Origin: Synechococcus sp. CS-1332
Lineage (GTDB): Bacteria; Cyanobacteriota; Cyanobacteriia; PCC-6307; Cyanobiaceae
Direction of reading: 5' to 3'
Assembly: GCF_025127995.1 (NCBI RefSeq)
Contig: NZ_JAHLYP010000029.1
Span: forward strand, 1-64,000
DNA length: 64,000 nt
Shown: positions 45,876 through 55,415 of the stretch, in pieces
Layout: each line of letters starts with the position of its first letter
How positions within the stretch are numbered: position 1 is the first letter of the stretch
Notes under the pieces: generated by a model
What the model was told of the DNA's origin: nothing
Seen by the model: only the letters and a program-made list of their open reading frames with translations
Database searches by the model: none
Made by a program: the position numbers and the translations under genes

Positions 45876-46014
45876 CGGAATGAGTGTTGAACGTTAGATC
45901 CAGCGTTGGATTTCCAGCGCTGGATCGGGTCGAACGTGGTGGTGTGACGAATGGGAAAGAGGTGGTTCCGGAAGGAACCACCCGCCGCTCATCGATTCAC
46001 GGTTGGTGCCGTGA
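45876..46014 (-). promoter_or_regulatory. urtA-urtB intercistronic hairpins
   Basis: Two inverted repeats lie between the urtA stop and the urtB start. The first, 45961-45982, is a perfect 9-bp GGTGGTTCC / GGAACCACC stem with a GGAA loop. The second, 45897-45926, is GATCCAGCG / CGCTGGATC, nearly extendable to 14 bp through TTGGA / TCCAG. Neither is followed by a T-run on the minus strand. Such structures often protect the 3' end of binding-protein mRNA or cut read-through to permease genes. Confidence 0.6.
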
Positions 46015-47310
46015 TCACATCTTGAACTTGCCGGCGTCCGGACGATCCTGGGTCCAGTCGCAGGTGAAGCCCTTGGTCTCAGGAACGAACTGGTTCCAGG
46101 GAATCGGAGGGATGGCCTTGACGCTGTCGGACAGGATCTTGAACTGGCCGTTGGCCTCCGCCTCGCCGATGAGCACCCGCTCGGAGGTGTGGTGGTTGGG
46201 GAACATCTTGATTTCGCCCTGGGGAGCGGCGAAGGTGATCCCGATCATGTCGGTGCGGACCTTGTCGAGATCTTCGAAGGTTCCTGCCTTCTCGACGGCG
46301 TTCTTCCAGAGGTAGACCATGTTGTAGGCGGATTCGGCCGGGTCACCCGTGACCCGATCGGCGCCGTACATGGCCTGGAAGTCGGCAGTGAACTTCTTGG
46401 AGGCCGGGGTGTCCAGGCTCATGAAGAAGTTCCAGGCGGCATAGGTGCCGGTGGTGTACTCAGGACCGATCTGGCGAATCTCCTCTTCCGCGATGGAGAA
46501 GGACATGATCGGGTACTTGGCGGGGTCGATGCCCGAAGCCTTGAACTGCTTGAAGAGGGCGACGTTGGAGTCACCGTTCAGGGTGTTGATGATGATCCCG
46601 CCATCGGGGAAGGCCTTCTTGATCTTGGCGATGATCGGGGCCACCTCGGTGTTGCCGAGGGGGATGTAGTCTTCGCCGACCGTTTCACCACCCAGAGCCT
46701 TCATCTGCTCTTTGATGATCGTGTTGGCGGTACGTGGGTACACGTAGTCCGAGCCAACCAGGTAGACCTTCTTGCCGAGTTTGCCGGAGAACTTGTCCAT
46801 CAGCCACTGGACAGCAGGCTCAGCCTGCTGGTTCGGAACGGCCCCGGTGTAGAAGATGTTCCTGGAGCACTCCTGACCCTCGTATTGAATCGGGTAGAAG
46901 AGCATATGGTTCTTCGACTCGAAGACCGGCAGCATCGCCTTGCGGCTTGCGGAGGTCCAGCCGCCAAAGACCACGGCCACCTTGTCGGAGTCGATCAGCT
47001 TCTGGGCTTTCTCGGCGAAGGTGGGCCAGTCGGAGGCGCCGTCTTCGGCAACAGCGACGATCTTGTAAGACTTGCCGGAAACTTTGACGCCGCCGGCATC
47101 ATTGATTTCCTTGATCGCCATTTCCTCGACTTCTTTCAAAGTCGTTTCGGAAATGGCCATCGTGCCACTGAGGGAATGAAGGATGCCAACCTTCACTTCA
47201 CCATCGAAATTGCCGCCTGATCCTGACTCGCCCCCACAGGAGACGAGGGTGACGCTCACAGCAGTTACGGCGAGAGCAGCTGTCAGTCGCCTTGAAAGAT
47301 GCAGAGACAT
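46015..47310 (-). CDS. urtA: urea ABC transporter substrate-binding lipoprotein UrtA
   Basis: A 431-residue periplasmic binding protein from the ATG at 47310. The signal peptide ends in the lipobox VTLVSC. The mature part shows VKVGILHSLSGTMAISETTLK, then DWPTFAEKAQKLI, VVFGGWTSASRKAMLPVFE, LFYPIQYEGQECSRNIFYTG, YVYPRTANTIIKEQMKALGG and FPNHHTSERVLIGEA, the UrtA/FmdD pattern. It captures urea with high affinity and is typically the most strongly expressed gene of the operon under nitrogen stress. Confidence 0.96.
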   Translation of the reverse strand: MSLHLSRRLTAALAVTAVSVTLVSCGGESGSGGNFDGEVKVGILHSLSGTMAISETTLKEVEEMAIKEINDAGGVKVSGKSYKIVAVAEDGASDWPTFAEKAQKLIDSDKVAVVFGGWTSASRKAMLPVFESKNHMLFYPIQYEGQECSRNIFYTGAVPNQQAEPAVQWLMDKFSGKLGKKVYLVGSDYVYPRTANTIIKEQMKALGGETVGEDYIPLGNTEVAPIIAKIKKAFPDGGIIINTLNGDSNVALFKQFKASGIDPAKYPIMSFSIAEEEIRQIGPEYTTGTYAAWNFFMSLDTPASKKFTADFQAMYGADRVTGDPAESAYNMVYLWKNAVEKAGTFEDLDKVRTDMIGITFAAPQGEIKMFPNHHTSERVLIGEAEANGQFKILSDSVKAIPPIPWNQFVPETKGFTCDWTQDRPDAGKFKM

Positions 47311-47460
47311 TGAAGCCTGTTCAAGATGAATTGTAGTCGCCGTAACCGACGGCAAAAGGAAAGGTAAGGAAGGACGTGGTTACTCCTGGTATCCGATGAG
47401 ACAGAAAGCGACCCAGGGCTTGCTGGGGTGAGGATTTGCACGTCGCCTTCCTGTCGATAT

Positions 47461-47474
47461 GTTGCATTACCTAC
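47461..47474 (-). promoter_or_regulatory. possible NtcA site upstream of urtA
   Basis: On the minus strand the sequence is GTAGGTAATGCAAC, matching GTA-N8-AAC against the NtcA consensus GTA-N8-TAC. It lies about 150 bases upstream of the urtA start in the non-coding gap behind ureG. I do not see a matching TAN3T at the usual 22-base distance. A second, similar match (GTAGTCGCCGTAAC, 47333-47346) is too close to the start codon. Confidence 0.3.
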
Positions 47475-47523
47475 GGTTTTGGTGATGAACGGGTGAGAGG
47501 GGAATATCCGATGGCTTCAGTCT

Positions 47524-48138
47524 TCAGGCGACGGCGCCCTCGGGCAGCTGCCGCAGCAGGAAGCTCTCGACCCGATCCAGCCCCTCACCGCTGCGCAGAT
47601 TCGTGAAGCACCAGGGCCGACCGCCGCGCATGCGTTCGGTGTCTTCCTGCATCACCGTGAGGCTGGCACCCACCATGGGTGCCAGGTCGATCTTGTTGAT
47701 CACCAGCAGATCGGAGCGGGTGATGCCGGGTCCTCCTTTGCGGGGGATCTTGTCGCCGGCGGCCACGTCGATCACGTAGATGCAGAGATCCACCAGTTCC
47801 GGACTGAAGCTGGCCGCCAGGTTGTCGCCGCCGCTTTCCACCAGCACCAGGTCCAGGTCCGGGAAGGCCTCCTCCAGCTCCTGCACCGCGGCCCGGTTGA
47901 TCGAGCAGTCCTCTCGGATGGCGGTGTGGGGGCAGCCTCCGGTCTCGACCCCGCGGATCCGCTCGGGCGCCAGGGACCCCGCTCTGGTCAGGAACTGGGC
48001 ATCCTCCTGGGTGTAGATGTCGTTGGTGACGACCGCCAGCTGCAGCCGTTCCCGCAGCCGGCGGCAGAGGGCATCCACCAGGGCCGTCTTCCCCGAGCCC
48101 ACCGGCCCTGCGACCCCGACCCTCAGTTTGCTGCCCAT
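47524..48138 (-). CDS. ureG: urease accessory GTPase UreG
   Basis: A 204-residue SIMIBI GTPase starting [20 protein letters not shown] with the P-loop. [15 protein letters not shown], the nickel-binding motif [13 protein letters not shown] (Cys-Pro-His), [19 protein letters not shown] and [15 protein letters not shown] follow. It delivers Ni to urease with UreD, UreE and UreF. The ATG at 48138 gives the family length; longer starts would only add Pro/Arg-rich residues. It is 155 bases downstream of ureF on the minus strand. Confidence 0.96.
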   Translation of the reverse strand: MGSKLRVGVAGPVGSGKTALVDALCRRLRERLQLAVVTNDIYTQEDAQFLTRAGSLAPERIRGVETGGCPHTAIREDCSINRAAVQELEEAFPDLDLVLVESGGDNLAASFSPELVDLCIYVIDVAAGDKIPRKGGPGITRSDLLVINKIDLAPMVGASLTVMQEDTERMRGGRPWCFTNLRSGEGLDRVESFLLRQLPEGAVA

Positions 48139-48293
48139 CGCCCGATTCCAGGATGGATGCCATCCTGACGCCAGCGCCGATGGAGGCGGAAGGCGGTCTG
48201 CCTCAGCTTCATGGCGCGGCAGGTTGGTGGCCATGCCGGCCCGGCGAAACGCTCCAGCGAAGTCACGCCGGCTGATCCTGCCCGCGATGACCA

Positions 48294-48977
48294 TCAGCTG
48301 CGGAACAACCGCGAGTAGAGCTCAGCATGACCCAGCTGGGCCAGGCCGGCCCCCACCCCCCCGTTCCAGAGGGCTTCGGGATCGGCTTCCACCAGCACCG
48401 CAGCCCGCGAGGCGATGGTGGGCGCGAGGGCCAGCTGCAGCCGCTGGGCTTCGGTGGGGCCCAGGGGCACCAGCCGCACGGCGGCGCTGAGCTGGGTGGC
48501 AATCCAGCCATAGAGGTAGGCCTCCACCACCTCCTGGGGGGGGATCTCGAGGGCCAGACCTGCCCAGGCCCAGGCCGCTGGCCACGCCAGCCGCGGCGTG
48601 CGCCCCCCCGGCAGGGGCAGGCCCAGATCCGCCAGCAGCTGCAGCAGGGAGCGGCCCATCTGGCGTTGCTGGGCCCTCATCTCGGCCGCCTCCCGCTGGG
48701 CCAGCAGCCAGCCGTCCAGCTCCAGCACCACCTGCCAGGCAGGCCCGTCCGGTGTCTCACGCCAGGTGGCCAGGGCGTCCATCAGCCGGCCCAGGCTGGC
48801 GGCCTCGATCGTCAGGGCCCCGCGGTCCAGCTCCGCCTCCAGCCAGCGGCGCACGTTGGCGGCGTCCTGCAGTTGGCCCGCCTGCACGAGCACCTCCAGG
48901 CCCTCGGAATAGCTGAAGGCCCCCACCGGCAGGGCGGGGCTGACCAGTTGGAAGAGGCGCAGCCGGGAGATGCTCAT
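48294..48977 (-). CDS. ureF: urease accessory protein UreF
   Basis: A 227-residue all-helical protein. [21 protein letters not shown] is the UreF hallmark near the start, and the later [22 protein letters not shown] block is also conserved. It forms the UreD-UreF-UreG complex that lets GTP hydrolysis drive Ni insertion. The start overlaps the ureE stop as ATGA at 48974-48977. Confidence 0.94.
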   Translation of the reverse strand: MSISRLRLFQLVSPALPVGAFSYSEGLEVLVQAGQLQDAANVRRWLEAELDRGALTIEAASLGRLMDALATWRETPDGPAWQVVLELDGWLLAQREAAEMRAQQRQMGRSLLQLLADLGLPLPGGRTPRLAWPAAWAWAGLALEIPPQEVVEAYLYGWIATQLSAAVRLVPLGPTEAQRLQLALAPTIASRAAVLVEADPEALWNGGVGAGLAQLGHAELYSRLFRS

Positions 48978-49495
48978 GGCTGGCCATGGCGGTGGCCATG
49001 GGCGTGGACAGACGGTTCGTAGGCCCCAGGTTCCGGCAGAAAAGGCCCCATGATTCGCTCCACGGCCAGACCCCGTTGCCGCAGCAGATCCTCGAGCACG
49101 TTGTCGATGCCCAGGCGCAGTTCGTCGCTGTGCAGTTCCATGGCCACGTGGCGGTTGCCCAGGTGATAAGCCGCCTGCAGCAGGGCCAGGGGATTGGCGG
49201 CCCGCACCACCATCAGCGGCTCGCTGGCGGCCTCCACCACCACCAGGGGCCCACCGCTCTCCGGTGCCAGCAGGTCGCCGGGCTCGAGGCCCGCTCCCCG
49301 GGGTAACTGCAACAGCAGGTCCCGTCCACAGGCGCTGCGGCGATGGCCCCGCAGGCTGGTGCGCTCGTCGGCCCGGAGCGGTAACCGCAACGGCGGGACC
49401 GGCCCCGAGACCTCCCCGTGGCGCAGGTGCCGCACCAGCACCAGGGGCACGGTGGCATCGGAAACCGTGGCATCGGAAACAGTGGGGGCGGGCAT
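48974..49495 (-). CDS. ureE: urease accessory metallochaperone UreE
   Basis: A 173-residue nickel chaperone. The N-terminal peptide-binding half has LPLRADERTSLRGHRR and LLQLPRGAGLEPGDLLAPE. The metal-binding half has AAYHLGNRHVAMEL, then LEDLLRQRGLAVERIMGPF and the His-rich tail [12 protein letters not shown]. It overlaps ureF. It is divergent from ureD across a 110-base gap. Confidence 0.93.
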   Translation of the reverse strand: MPAPTVSDATVSDATVPLVLVRHLRHGEVSGPVPPLRLPLRADERTSLRGHRRSACGRDLLLQLPRGAGLEPGDLLAPESGGPLVVVEAASEPLMVVRAANPLALLQAAYHLGNRHVAMELHSDELRLGIDNVLEDLLRQRGLAVERIMGPFLPEPGAYEPSVHAHGHRHGQP

Positions 49496-49556
49496 GGACC
49501 AGGCCAGCGGGCGACGGTGGGCCGTCCACCCTGGCCAGCCGCTGGCGGGCGGCCCT

Positions 49557-49570
49557 GTGTTGACCGCTAC
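49557..49570. promoter_or_regulatory. possible NtcA site in the ureE-ureD divergent gap
   Basis: The sequence GTGTTGACCGCTAC fits GTG-N8-TAC, one base off the NtcA consensus. It is 36 bases before ureD and about 60 bases before ureE on the other strand. Neither side shows a clear -10 at the expected spacing, so this is only a candidate. A GGCCCTCAGGGCC inverted repeat lies just to its right. Confidence 0.25.
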
Positions 49571-49605
49571 CGAATCCAGGCCCTCAGGGCCCCAGCATCA
49601 CCGCC

Positions 49606-50520
49606 ATGCAGCTCACTGCTCCTGCTCCCTGGAGAGCCCAGGCCCGGCTTCGTTTCCAGACCAGCGACGGCGCGGACGGTTCCACCCGGCATCAGGGCGG
49701 AGCAACAGCGCCGCTGAAGATCCAGCGGTCCTTCGCCGCCGCCGATGGCCGCTGCGAACTGCCCCTGCTGCACACCGGCGGGGGCCTGGTGGGGGGGGAT
49801 GAACTGGCCATCGACGCCGACCTCGGCGTCGGCAGCCGGGCCCTGATCACCAGCGTGGCGGCCCAGAAGGTCTACGGGACCGTGGGCCGCTCCCGGCGGG
49901 TCCCCGCCGGCAGCTGGACCCATCAGACGCTCGACTTCCGTCTCGCCGCGGCGGCCGATCTGGAATGGCTTCCCCAGGAACTGGTGGTCTTCAGGGACGG
50001 CCTGTTCCAGCAGATCTGCCGGGTGGAGCTGGCCGAAGGGGCCAGCTGGCTGGGGGCGGAGGTGGTGCGGCTGGGGCGTAGCGCCGATGGCGAGACGCTC
50101 GGCTCCGGCCGCTGGCGCTCGTTGCTGGAGATCCGGCGGGAGGGGCAGTGGGAGCTGGTGGACCGGCTTGAGCTGGGCGGTGAGAGCCTGGAGAGCCCCC
50201 ACGGCCTGGGGGGGCAGCCGGTGTTCGCCAGCCTGGTGTGGGCCGCCCCCGGGCCGGTGGGCGAGCCCCTGCTGGAGGCCTGCCGGGCCGAGCGGCACGG
50301 GTTGGAGGGGGAGATGGCCTGCGGCCGGCTGGAGCGGGGGCTCGTGGCCCGCTACCGGGGTCGCTCCACCCAGGCCGCCCGCTTCTGGTTCACGCGGATC
50401 TGGGCCCGGATCCGGGCCGAACGGGGGCTGGCGGCTCCAGTGTTGCCACGGGTGTGGCCGTTCCAGGAACAGCCCCTCGACCAGGAACCGCCGCTGGCGA
50501 CCCCAGCGCGAAGCTGGTGA
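49606..50520 (+). CDS. ureD: urease accessory protein UreD
   Basis: A 304-residue scaffold protein of the urease activation complex (UreH in some species). LRFQTSDGADGSTRHQGGATAPLKIQ is shortened here as GGATAPLKIQRSF; then LLHTGGGLVGGDELAIDADL, ALITSVAAQKVYG and WLPQELVVFRDGLF are typical. It heads the plus-strand urease genes. Its stop is overlapped by a GTG of the following serine hydrolase frame. Confidence 0.94.
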   Translation: MQLTAPAPWRAQARLRFQTSDGADGSTRHQGGATAPLKIQRSFAAADGRCELPLLHTGGGLVGGDELAIDADLGVGSRALITSVAAQKVYGTVGRSRRVPAGSWTHQTLDFRLAAAADLEWLPQELVVFRDGLFQQICRVELAEGASWLGAEVVRLGRSADGETLGSGRWRSLLEIRREGQWELVDRLELGGESLESPHGLGGQPVFASLVWAAPGPVGEPLLEACRAERHGLEGEMACGRLERGLVARYRGRSTQAARFWFTRIWARIRAERGLAAPVLPRVWPFQEQPLDQEPPLATPARSW

Positions 50521-50576
50521 CCCCGAACAGGCGCTGCAGCACCAGGCCTAGCTTTCTCCGAGTTGCCGGCGTTGCC

Positions 50577-52157
50577 GTGGCCCCAAGCGTCCAGCGCCGC
50601 CCTGGGGCGGCCGCCCTGGTTCTGGGCCTGGCCCTGGCGCTCCGGCCCCCGGGTGCCGCACGCAGCGCCGAGGCACCGTCGGGGCCCCCGCCACCGCCGC
50701 GCCAGGTCACGGCGGAGGGCCTGGCCGCGGCCCTGCCCCGACTCGATGCCCTGGCCACGGAGATGCTCGGCCGCACCGGTGTCCCGGGTCTGGCCATCGT
50801 GGTGGTGCACGCCGACCGGTTGGTGTTCCTCAAGGGCTACGGGGTGCGGCGGGTGGGTGAGCCCGGCGCGGTGGATGCCGACACCCTCTTCCAGCTGGCG
50901 TCGCTCTCGAAACCGATCGCCTCCACGCTGGTGGCCGGACTGGTGGGCGACGGGCGCGTGGGCTGGGACGACCCGGTGCTGCGCACCCTTCCCCAGGCCC
51001 GGATCGGTCCGCCGGCCATCGCCGCCGCTGTGACCATCCGCGATCTGCTGGCCCACCGCAGCGGCCTGCCCGACCACGCCGGCGATCACCTCGAGGACCT
51101 GGGCTTCGATCGGGCCACGATCCTGGAGCGGCTGCGGTTGCTGCCCACCGGCAACCGCTTCCGCGCCGACTACGCCTACACCAACTTCGGCTTCACCGCC
51201 GGCGCCGTGGCCGCCGCCAACGCCGTCGGCCTGCCCTGGGAGCAACTATCCAGCGAACGGCTCTACAAGCCCCTGGGCATGACCCGCACCAGCTCCCGCC
51301 ACGCTGATGTCGTGGCCGCCACCAACCACGCGTCCCTGCACGTGCCGGAGGGGGGCCGCTGGGTGGCCCGATACCAGCGGGATGCCGATGCCCAGGCCCC
51401 CGCCGGCGGGGTGAGCTCCAGCGTCCGGGATCTGGGCCAGTGGCTGCGTCTGCAGCTGGCCGGCGGCCGCCTGGATGGCCGTGCGGTGGTGGACACCGCT
51501 GCCCTGGCGGAGACCCACCGGCCCCAGATCGTCAGCCAGCAGCCCCGCGATCCTTCCGCCGACCGGGCCGGCTTCTACGGGCTGGGCTGGAACGTGAGTT
51601 ACACCGACCGGGGCACGGTGCTGCTGGGCCATTCGGGCGCCTTCGACCTCGGCGCCGCCACGGCCGTCTACCTGCTGCCGGCGGAATCCCTCGGCATCGT
51701 CGTGCTCTCCAACAGCCAGCCGCTGGGGGTGCCGGAGGCCCTGAGCCTCAGCTTCCTCGACCTGGCCACCACCGGAGCGGTGAAGCGCGACTACCTCACC
51801 GCCATTCGCCCCCTGTTCCAGGGCATGGAGCAGCAGGACTACCCCATGGTGGTCACCCCGGCCCGGCCCCTGCCGGCCCGCCCCGCCGACGCCTACATCG
51901 GCAGCTACGCCAATGCCTACGTGGGCCCAATTGCGGTGGTGCGTCGCGGGGACGGGCTCGAGCTGCAGCTGGGGCCCCGCCTCACCTCCTTCCCCCTCCT
52001 CCCGGTGAGCGGCGACACCTTCCGCTACCAGCCCCCCGGCGAGAACGCCTACGGCCCCAGCGCCGTCAGCTTCACGGTCGGCCCTGACGGCCGGGCCACG
52101 GCGGTGCGGATCGACAACCTCAACCTCAACGGCCAGGGGGTGCTCCAGCGGCGTTGA
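50577..52157 (+). CDS. secreted beta-lactamase-fold serine hydrolase
   Basis: A 526-residue protein from the GTG at 50577; another GTG at 50517 overlaps the ureD stop. The N-terminus has a signal-like stretch (ALVLGLALALRPPGAARS). The class C beta-lactamase/DD-peptidase motifs are present: SLSK at residues 109-112 (SxxK), YTN at 201-203, and HSG at about 352. An extra C-terminal domain (about 430-526) holds YIGSYANAYVGP, as in D-aminopeptidase-like proteins. It hydrolyses an unknown peptide or ester in the periplasm and is unusual within a urease operon. Confidence 0.85.
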   Translation: MAPSVQRRPGAAALVLGLALALRPPGAARSAEAPSGPPPPPRQVTAEGLAAALPRLDALATEMLGRTGVPGLAIVVVHADRLVFLKGYGVRRVGEPGAVDADTLFQLASLSKPIASTLVAGLVGDGRVGWDDPVLRTLPQARIGPPAIAAAVTIRDLLAHRSGLPDHAGDHLEDLGFDRATILERLRLLPTGNRFRADYAYTNFGFTAGAVAAANAVGLPWEQLSSERLYKPLGMTRTSSRHADVVAATNHASLHVPEGGRWVARYQRDADAQAPAGGVSSSVRDLGQWLRLQLAGGRLDGRAVVDTAALAETHRPQIVSQQPRDPSADRAGFYGLGWNVSYTDRGTVLLGHSGAFDLGAATAVYLLPAESLGIVVLSNSQPLGVPEALSLSFLDLATTGAVKRDYLTAIRPLFQGMEQQDYPMVVTPARPLPARPADAYIGSYANAYVGPIAVVRRGDGLELQLGPRLTSFPLLPVSGDTFRYQPPGENAYGPSAVSFTVGPDGRATAVRIDNLNLNGQGVLQRR

Positions 52158-52235
52158 TCCAGGCACCGAACGTTCCTTGTGAACCTGACCCGGTGCCGGA
52201 CCGCTGCGAGAGTGGCTCCGGCCAGCGCCGCCTGC

Positions 52236-52538
52236 ATGAACCTCACCCCCCAGGAGAAAGACAAGCTGTTGATCGTCACCGCCGCTCTCCTGGCGGAACG
52301 GCGGCTCGGCCGGGGCCTCAAGCTCAACCACCCTGAAGCCGTGGCCTGGCTGAGTTTCCAGGTGATCGAAGGGGCCCGCGATGGCCGCAGCGTGGCGGAG
52401 CTGATGCGGGAGGGCAGCACCTGGCTGCGCCGGGACCAGGTGATGGAGGGGGTGCCCGAGCTGATCCCCGACGTGCAGATCGAGGCGATGTTCCCTGACG
52501 GCACCAAGCTCGTCACCCTTCACGAACCGATCCGCTGA
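52236..52538 (+). CDS. ureA: urease gamma subunit
   Basis: A 100-residue small subunit starting [20 protein letters not shown]; the ATG at 52236 gives the exact usual length. [40 protein letters not shown] and [20 protein letters not shown] are diagnostic. It precedes ureB by 19 bases and belongs to the three-subunit bacterial urease. Confidence 0.97.
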   Translation: MNLTPQEKDKLLIVTAALLAERRLGRGLKLNHPEAVAWLSFQVIEGARDGRSVAELMREGSTWLRRDQVMEGVPELIPDVQIEAMFPDGTKLVTLHEPIR

Positions 52539-52557
52539 CCCCCACCCCACCACAGCC

Positions 52558-52875
52558 ATGGCCCCCCTGATCCCCGGCGAGCTGATCCCTGAACCGGGAA
52601 CCCTCGTGCTCAACGCCGGCCGCCCCGTCACCACCCTCTCGGTGTCCAACAGCGGCGACCGCCCCGTGCAGGTGGGCTCCCACTTCCATTTCCACGAGGC
52701 CAACGACGCCCTCCACTTCGACCGCGAGGCCGCCCGGGGACTGCGGTTGGATATCCCGGCGGGCACCGCCATCCGCTTCGAGCCCGGCGACACCCGCCAG
52801 GTGGATCTGGTGCCCTACGTCGGCGACCGTCGCGTCTTCGGTTTCAACGGTCTGGTGAACGGCCCCCTCGACTAG
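52558..52875 (+). CDS. ureB: urease beta subunit
   Basis: A 105-residue subunit. [63 protein letters not shown] and [16 protein letters not shown] are the classic UreB blocks. It stabilises the active-site flap of UreC. Standard order ureA-ureB-ureC. Confidence 0.97.
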   Translation: MAPLIPGELIPEPGTLVLNAGRPVTTLSVSNSGDRPVQVGSHFHFHEANDALHFDREAARGLRLDIPAGTAIRFEPGDTRQVDLVPYVGDRRVFGFNGLVNGPLD

Positions 52876-52920
52876 GCCCGCCCCCGCCCCCTCCTTCGCC
52901 CCCTCCCCTCACCTCCGGCC

Positions 52921-54645
52921 ATGCCGTACCGCATCGACCGCCGCGCCTACGCCGAGACCTACGGCCCCACCACCGGTGACCGACTGCGGCTGGCGGACAC
53001 GGACCTGATCCTGGAGGTGGAGAGCGACTGCACCACCTACGGCGATGAGGTGAAGTTCGGCGGCGGCAAGGTGATCCGGGACGGCATGGGCCAGGCCCAG
53101 ACCTCCCGGGCTGAGGGGGCCGTGGACACGGTGATCACCAATGCCCTGATCCTCGACTGGTGGGGCATCGTCAAGGCCGATATCGGCCTGCGGGACGGCC
53201 GCATCTGTGCCATCGGCAAGGCGGGCAACCCCGACATCACCGATGGGGTCACGATCGTGGTGGGACCTGGCACCGAGGCCATCGCCGGCGAGGGCCACAT
53301 CATCACCGCCGGGGCGATCGACACCCATATCCACTTCATCTGTCCCCAGCAGATCGAAACCGCCCTGGCCAGCGGCGTCACCACCCTGCTGGGCGGCGGC
53401 ACCGGCCCGGCCACCGGCACCAATGCCACCACCTGCACCCCCGGCGCCTTCCACCTGGCCCGCATGCTCCAGGCCGCCGAGGGGCTGCCGATCAACCTGG
53501 GCTTCTACGGCAAGGGCAACGCCAGCACGCCCGCCGCGCTCGAGGAGCAGATCCGCGCCGGCGCCTGCGGTCTGAAGCTGCACGAGGACTGGGGCACCAC
53601 CCCGGCCGCCATCGACTGCTGCCTGACGGTGGCCGACCGCTTCGATGTGCAGGTCTGCATCCATTCCGACACCCTCAACGAGGCGGGCTTCGTGGAGGAC
53701 ACGATCCGGGCCATCGGCGGCCGCACCATCCACACCTTCCACACCGAGGGGGCCGGCGGCGGCCACGCCCCCGACATCATCCGCATCTGCGGCGAGCCCA
53801 ATGTGCTGCCCAGTTCCACCAACCCCACCAAGCCTTACACCGTCAACACCCTCGAGGAGCACCTCGACATGCTGATGGTGTGCCACCACCTCGATCCCCG
53901 CATCCCGGAGGACGTGGCCTTCGCCGAATCCCGCATCCGCCGCGAGACGATCGCCGCCGAGGACATCCTTCACGACCTGGGCGCCTTCAGCATCATCGCC
54001 AGCGATTCCCAGGCGATGGGCCGGGTGGGCGAGGTGATCACCCGCACCTTCCAGACGGCCCACAAGATGAAGGTGCAGCGTGGTTTCCTCCCCGAGGACG
54101 CCGCCGGTCCCCGCGGCGGCCGCAATGACAACACCCGCCTGAAGCGCTACATCGCCAAGTTCACGATCAATCCCGCCATCGCCCATGGCCTCGACAGCCA
54201 GGTGGGATCGGTGGAGGTGGGCAAGCTGGCCGATCTGGTGCTGTGGAAGCCGGGTTTCTTCGGTGTCAAGCCGGAGCTGGTGATCAAGGGGGGCTCGATC
54301 GTCTGGGCCCAGATGGGCGATGCCAACGCCTCGATCCCCACGCCGGGGCCCGTGCATGGCCGGCCGATGTTCGCCGCCTATGGCGGTTCGCTGGCCGGCA
54401 GCTGCCTCAACTTCGTCAGCCAGGCCGCGCTCGACGCCGATCTGCCCAGCAGCCTCGGCCTGAAGCGGGCCTGCGTGCCGGTGGTCCAGACCCGGGGCAT
54501 CGGCAAGGCCCAGATGCGCAACAACACCGCCCTGCCCAAGGTGGAGGTGGATCCCCAGACCTACGAGGTCTTCGCCGACGGGGAGCTGCTCACATGCGAG
54601 CCGGCGGAGGTGCTGCCCATGGCCCAGCGCTACTTCCTGCTGTAG
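52921..54645 (+). CDS. ureC: urease alpha (catalytic) subunit
   Basis: A 574-residue binuclear nickel amidohydrolase. Nickel ligands are seen in [13 protein letters not shown] (HxH), the carbamylated Lys in [10 protein letters not shown], His in [11 protein letters not shown] and [14 protein letters not shown], and Asp in [11 protein letters not shown]. The flap has MVCHHLD with the mobile Cys and catalytic His. It hydrolyses urea to ammonia and carbamate in the cytosol. Its end overlaps the convergent HpsJ-like gene by 16 bases. Confidence 0.98.
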   Translation: MPYRIDRRAYAETYGPTTGDRLRLADTDLILEVESDCTTYGDEVKFGGGKVIRDGMGQAQTSRAEGAVDTVITNALILDWWGIVKADIGLRDGRICAIGKAGNPDITDGVTIVVGPGTEAIAGEGHIITAGAIDTHIHFICPQQIETALASGVTTLLGGGTGPATGTNATTCTPGAFHLARMLQAAEGLPINLGFYGKGNASTPAALEEQIRAGACGLKLHEDWGTTPAAIDCCLTVADRFDVQVCIHSDTLNEAGFVEDTIRAIGGRTIHTFHTEGAGGGHAPDIIRICGEPNVLPSSTNPTKPYTVNTLEEHLDMLMVCHHLDPRIPEDVAFAESRIRRETIAAEDILHDLGAFSIIASDSQAMGRVGEVITRTFQTAHKMKVQRGFLPEDAAGPRGGRNDNTRLKRYIAKFTINPAIAHGLDSQVGSVEVGKLADLVLWKPGFFGVKPELVIKGGSIVWAQMGDANASIPTPGPVHGRPMFAAYGGSLAGSCLNFVSQAALDADLPSSLGLKRACVPVVQTRGIGKAQMRNNTALPKVEVDPQTYEVFADGELLTCEPAEVLPMAQRYFLL

Positions 54646-55415
54646 CGGCGCCGGCGGACCGACCTCCAGACCATGAGCAGGCGCGTCAGCAGGGTGCGGC
54701 TGCTGGTTCGGCCCTGGGCGCCGGCGGCGAAGGCCACCGCCATGAGCAGGGCCGAGCCGTTCAGGCGCAGGCCATCGCGCAGGGCCGCCCAGACCAGGGG
54801 AGACAGGGGGGTGGCCTGCTCGATGTTGGCGGGCATGGCCGCCTCGGCCTGGCGCAGGGCGGCCAGCAGGTCCTGGCGCAGCCGGGGCATCGGTTTGGCC
54901 AGATCGGCGGCCGTGAGGGCCGGCCCATTGACCGCCGCCAGTTGCCGCTGCAGGCTGAGGGCATCAGGGGCCGAGCGGATCAGGGCCGCGAAGCCGCTGA
55001 ACTGATCGCTGACCAGGCGCCGCTGCTGGGCCTGCAGGGCGGCGCGGTCGCTGAACTGCCGCACGGTGACGGAGAGCTGCAGCGGGATGAGCAGCAGGTA
55101 CAGAAATGTGATCAGCACCGCCCAGCGCCGCAGCCGCTGGCGCAACTGGAAGAGCTCCAGGCGTTCCGGCTCCACGTGGGTCGCCAGGTGCACGAGAACG
55201 AAACCCACAAGGGGGAATCCGGAATTGCCGATCACCAGTTCGATGAAGCGTTGCTGCCAGTCGCGTTGCAGCACTTGAATGGGAAGAGCGCCGGCGACCA
55301 CAGCCAGCACGAAGAGGCCCACCAGGGCCAGGGCCGCGGCGAGCAGGATCGAAGCCAGCGATGACAGTGGGCCCGACGGCCCCCCGTTCTCAAGCCTGGA
55401 ATCCGTCGCGATCAC
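54630..55415 (-). CDS. HpsJ-like cyanobacterial membrane protein
   Basis: A 261-residue protein with an N-terminal span at about residues 22-45, a second at 65-80, a third at about 98-118 and one near 215-230. [26 protein letters not shown] followed by a run of Arg is reminiscent of HpsJ, described with hormogonium polysaccharide genes and with exosortase-associated loci; this assignment is by resemblance. It sits next to a protein with a PEP-CTERM-like tail, which agrees. Between the second half of the spans is a soluble helical segment rich in Gln, Arg and Ala. Confidence 0.55.
   Translation of the reverse strand: MIATDSRLENGGPSGPLSSLASILLAAALALVGLFVLAVVAGALPIQVLQRDWQQRFIELVIGNSGFPLVGFVLVHLATHVEPERLELFQLRQRLRRWAVLITFLYLLLIPLQLSVTVRQFSDRAALQAQQRRLVSDQFSGFAALIRSAPDALSLQRQLAAVNGPALTAADLAKPMPRLRQDLLAALRQAEAAMPANIEQATPLSPLVWAALRDGLRLNGSALLMAVAFAAGAQGRTSSRTLLTRLLMVWRSVRRRRYSRK

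Noticed and set aside
51246-52793. Minus-strand open frame opposite the serine hydrolase and ureA/ureB
   Set aside because: Antisense to proteins with intact catalytic motifs and no motif of its own.
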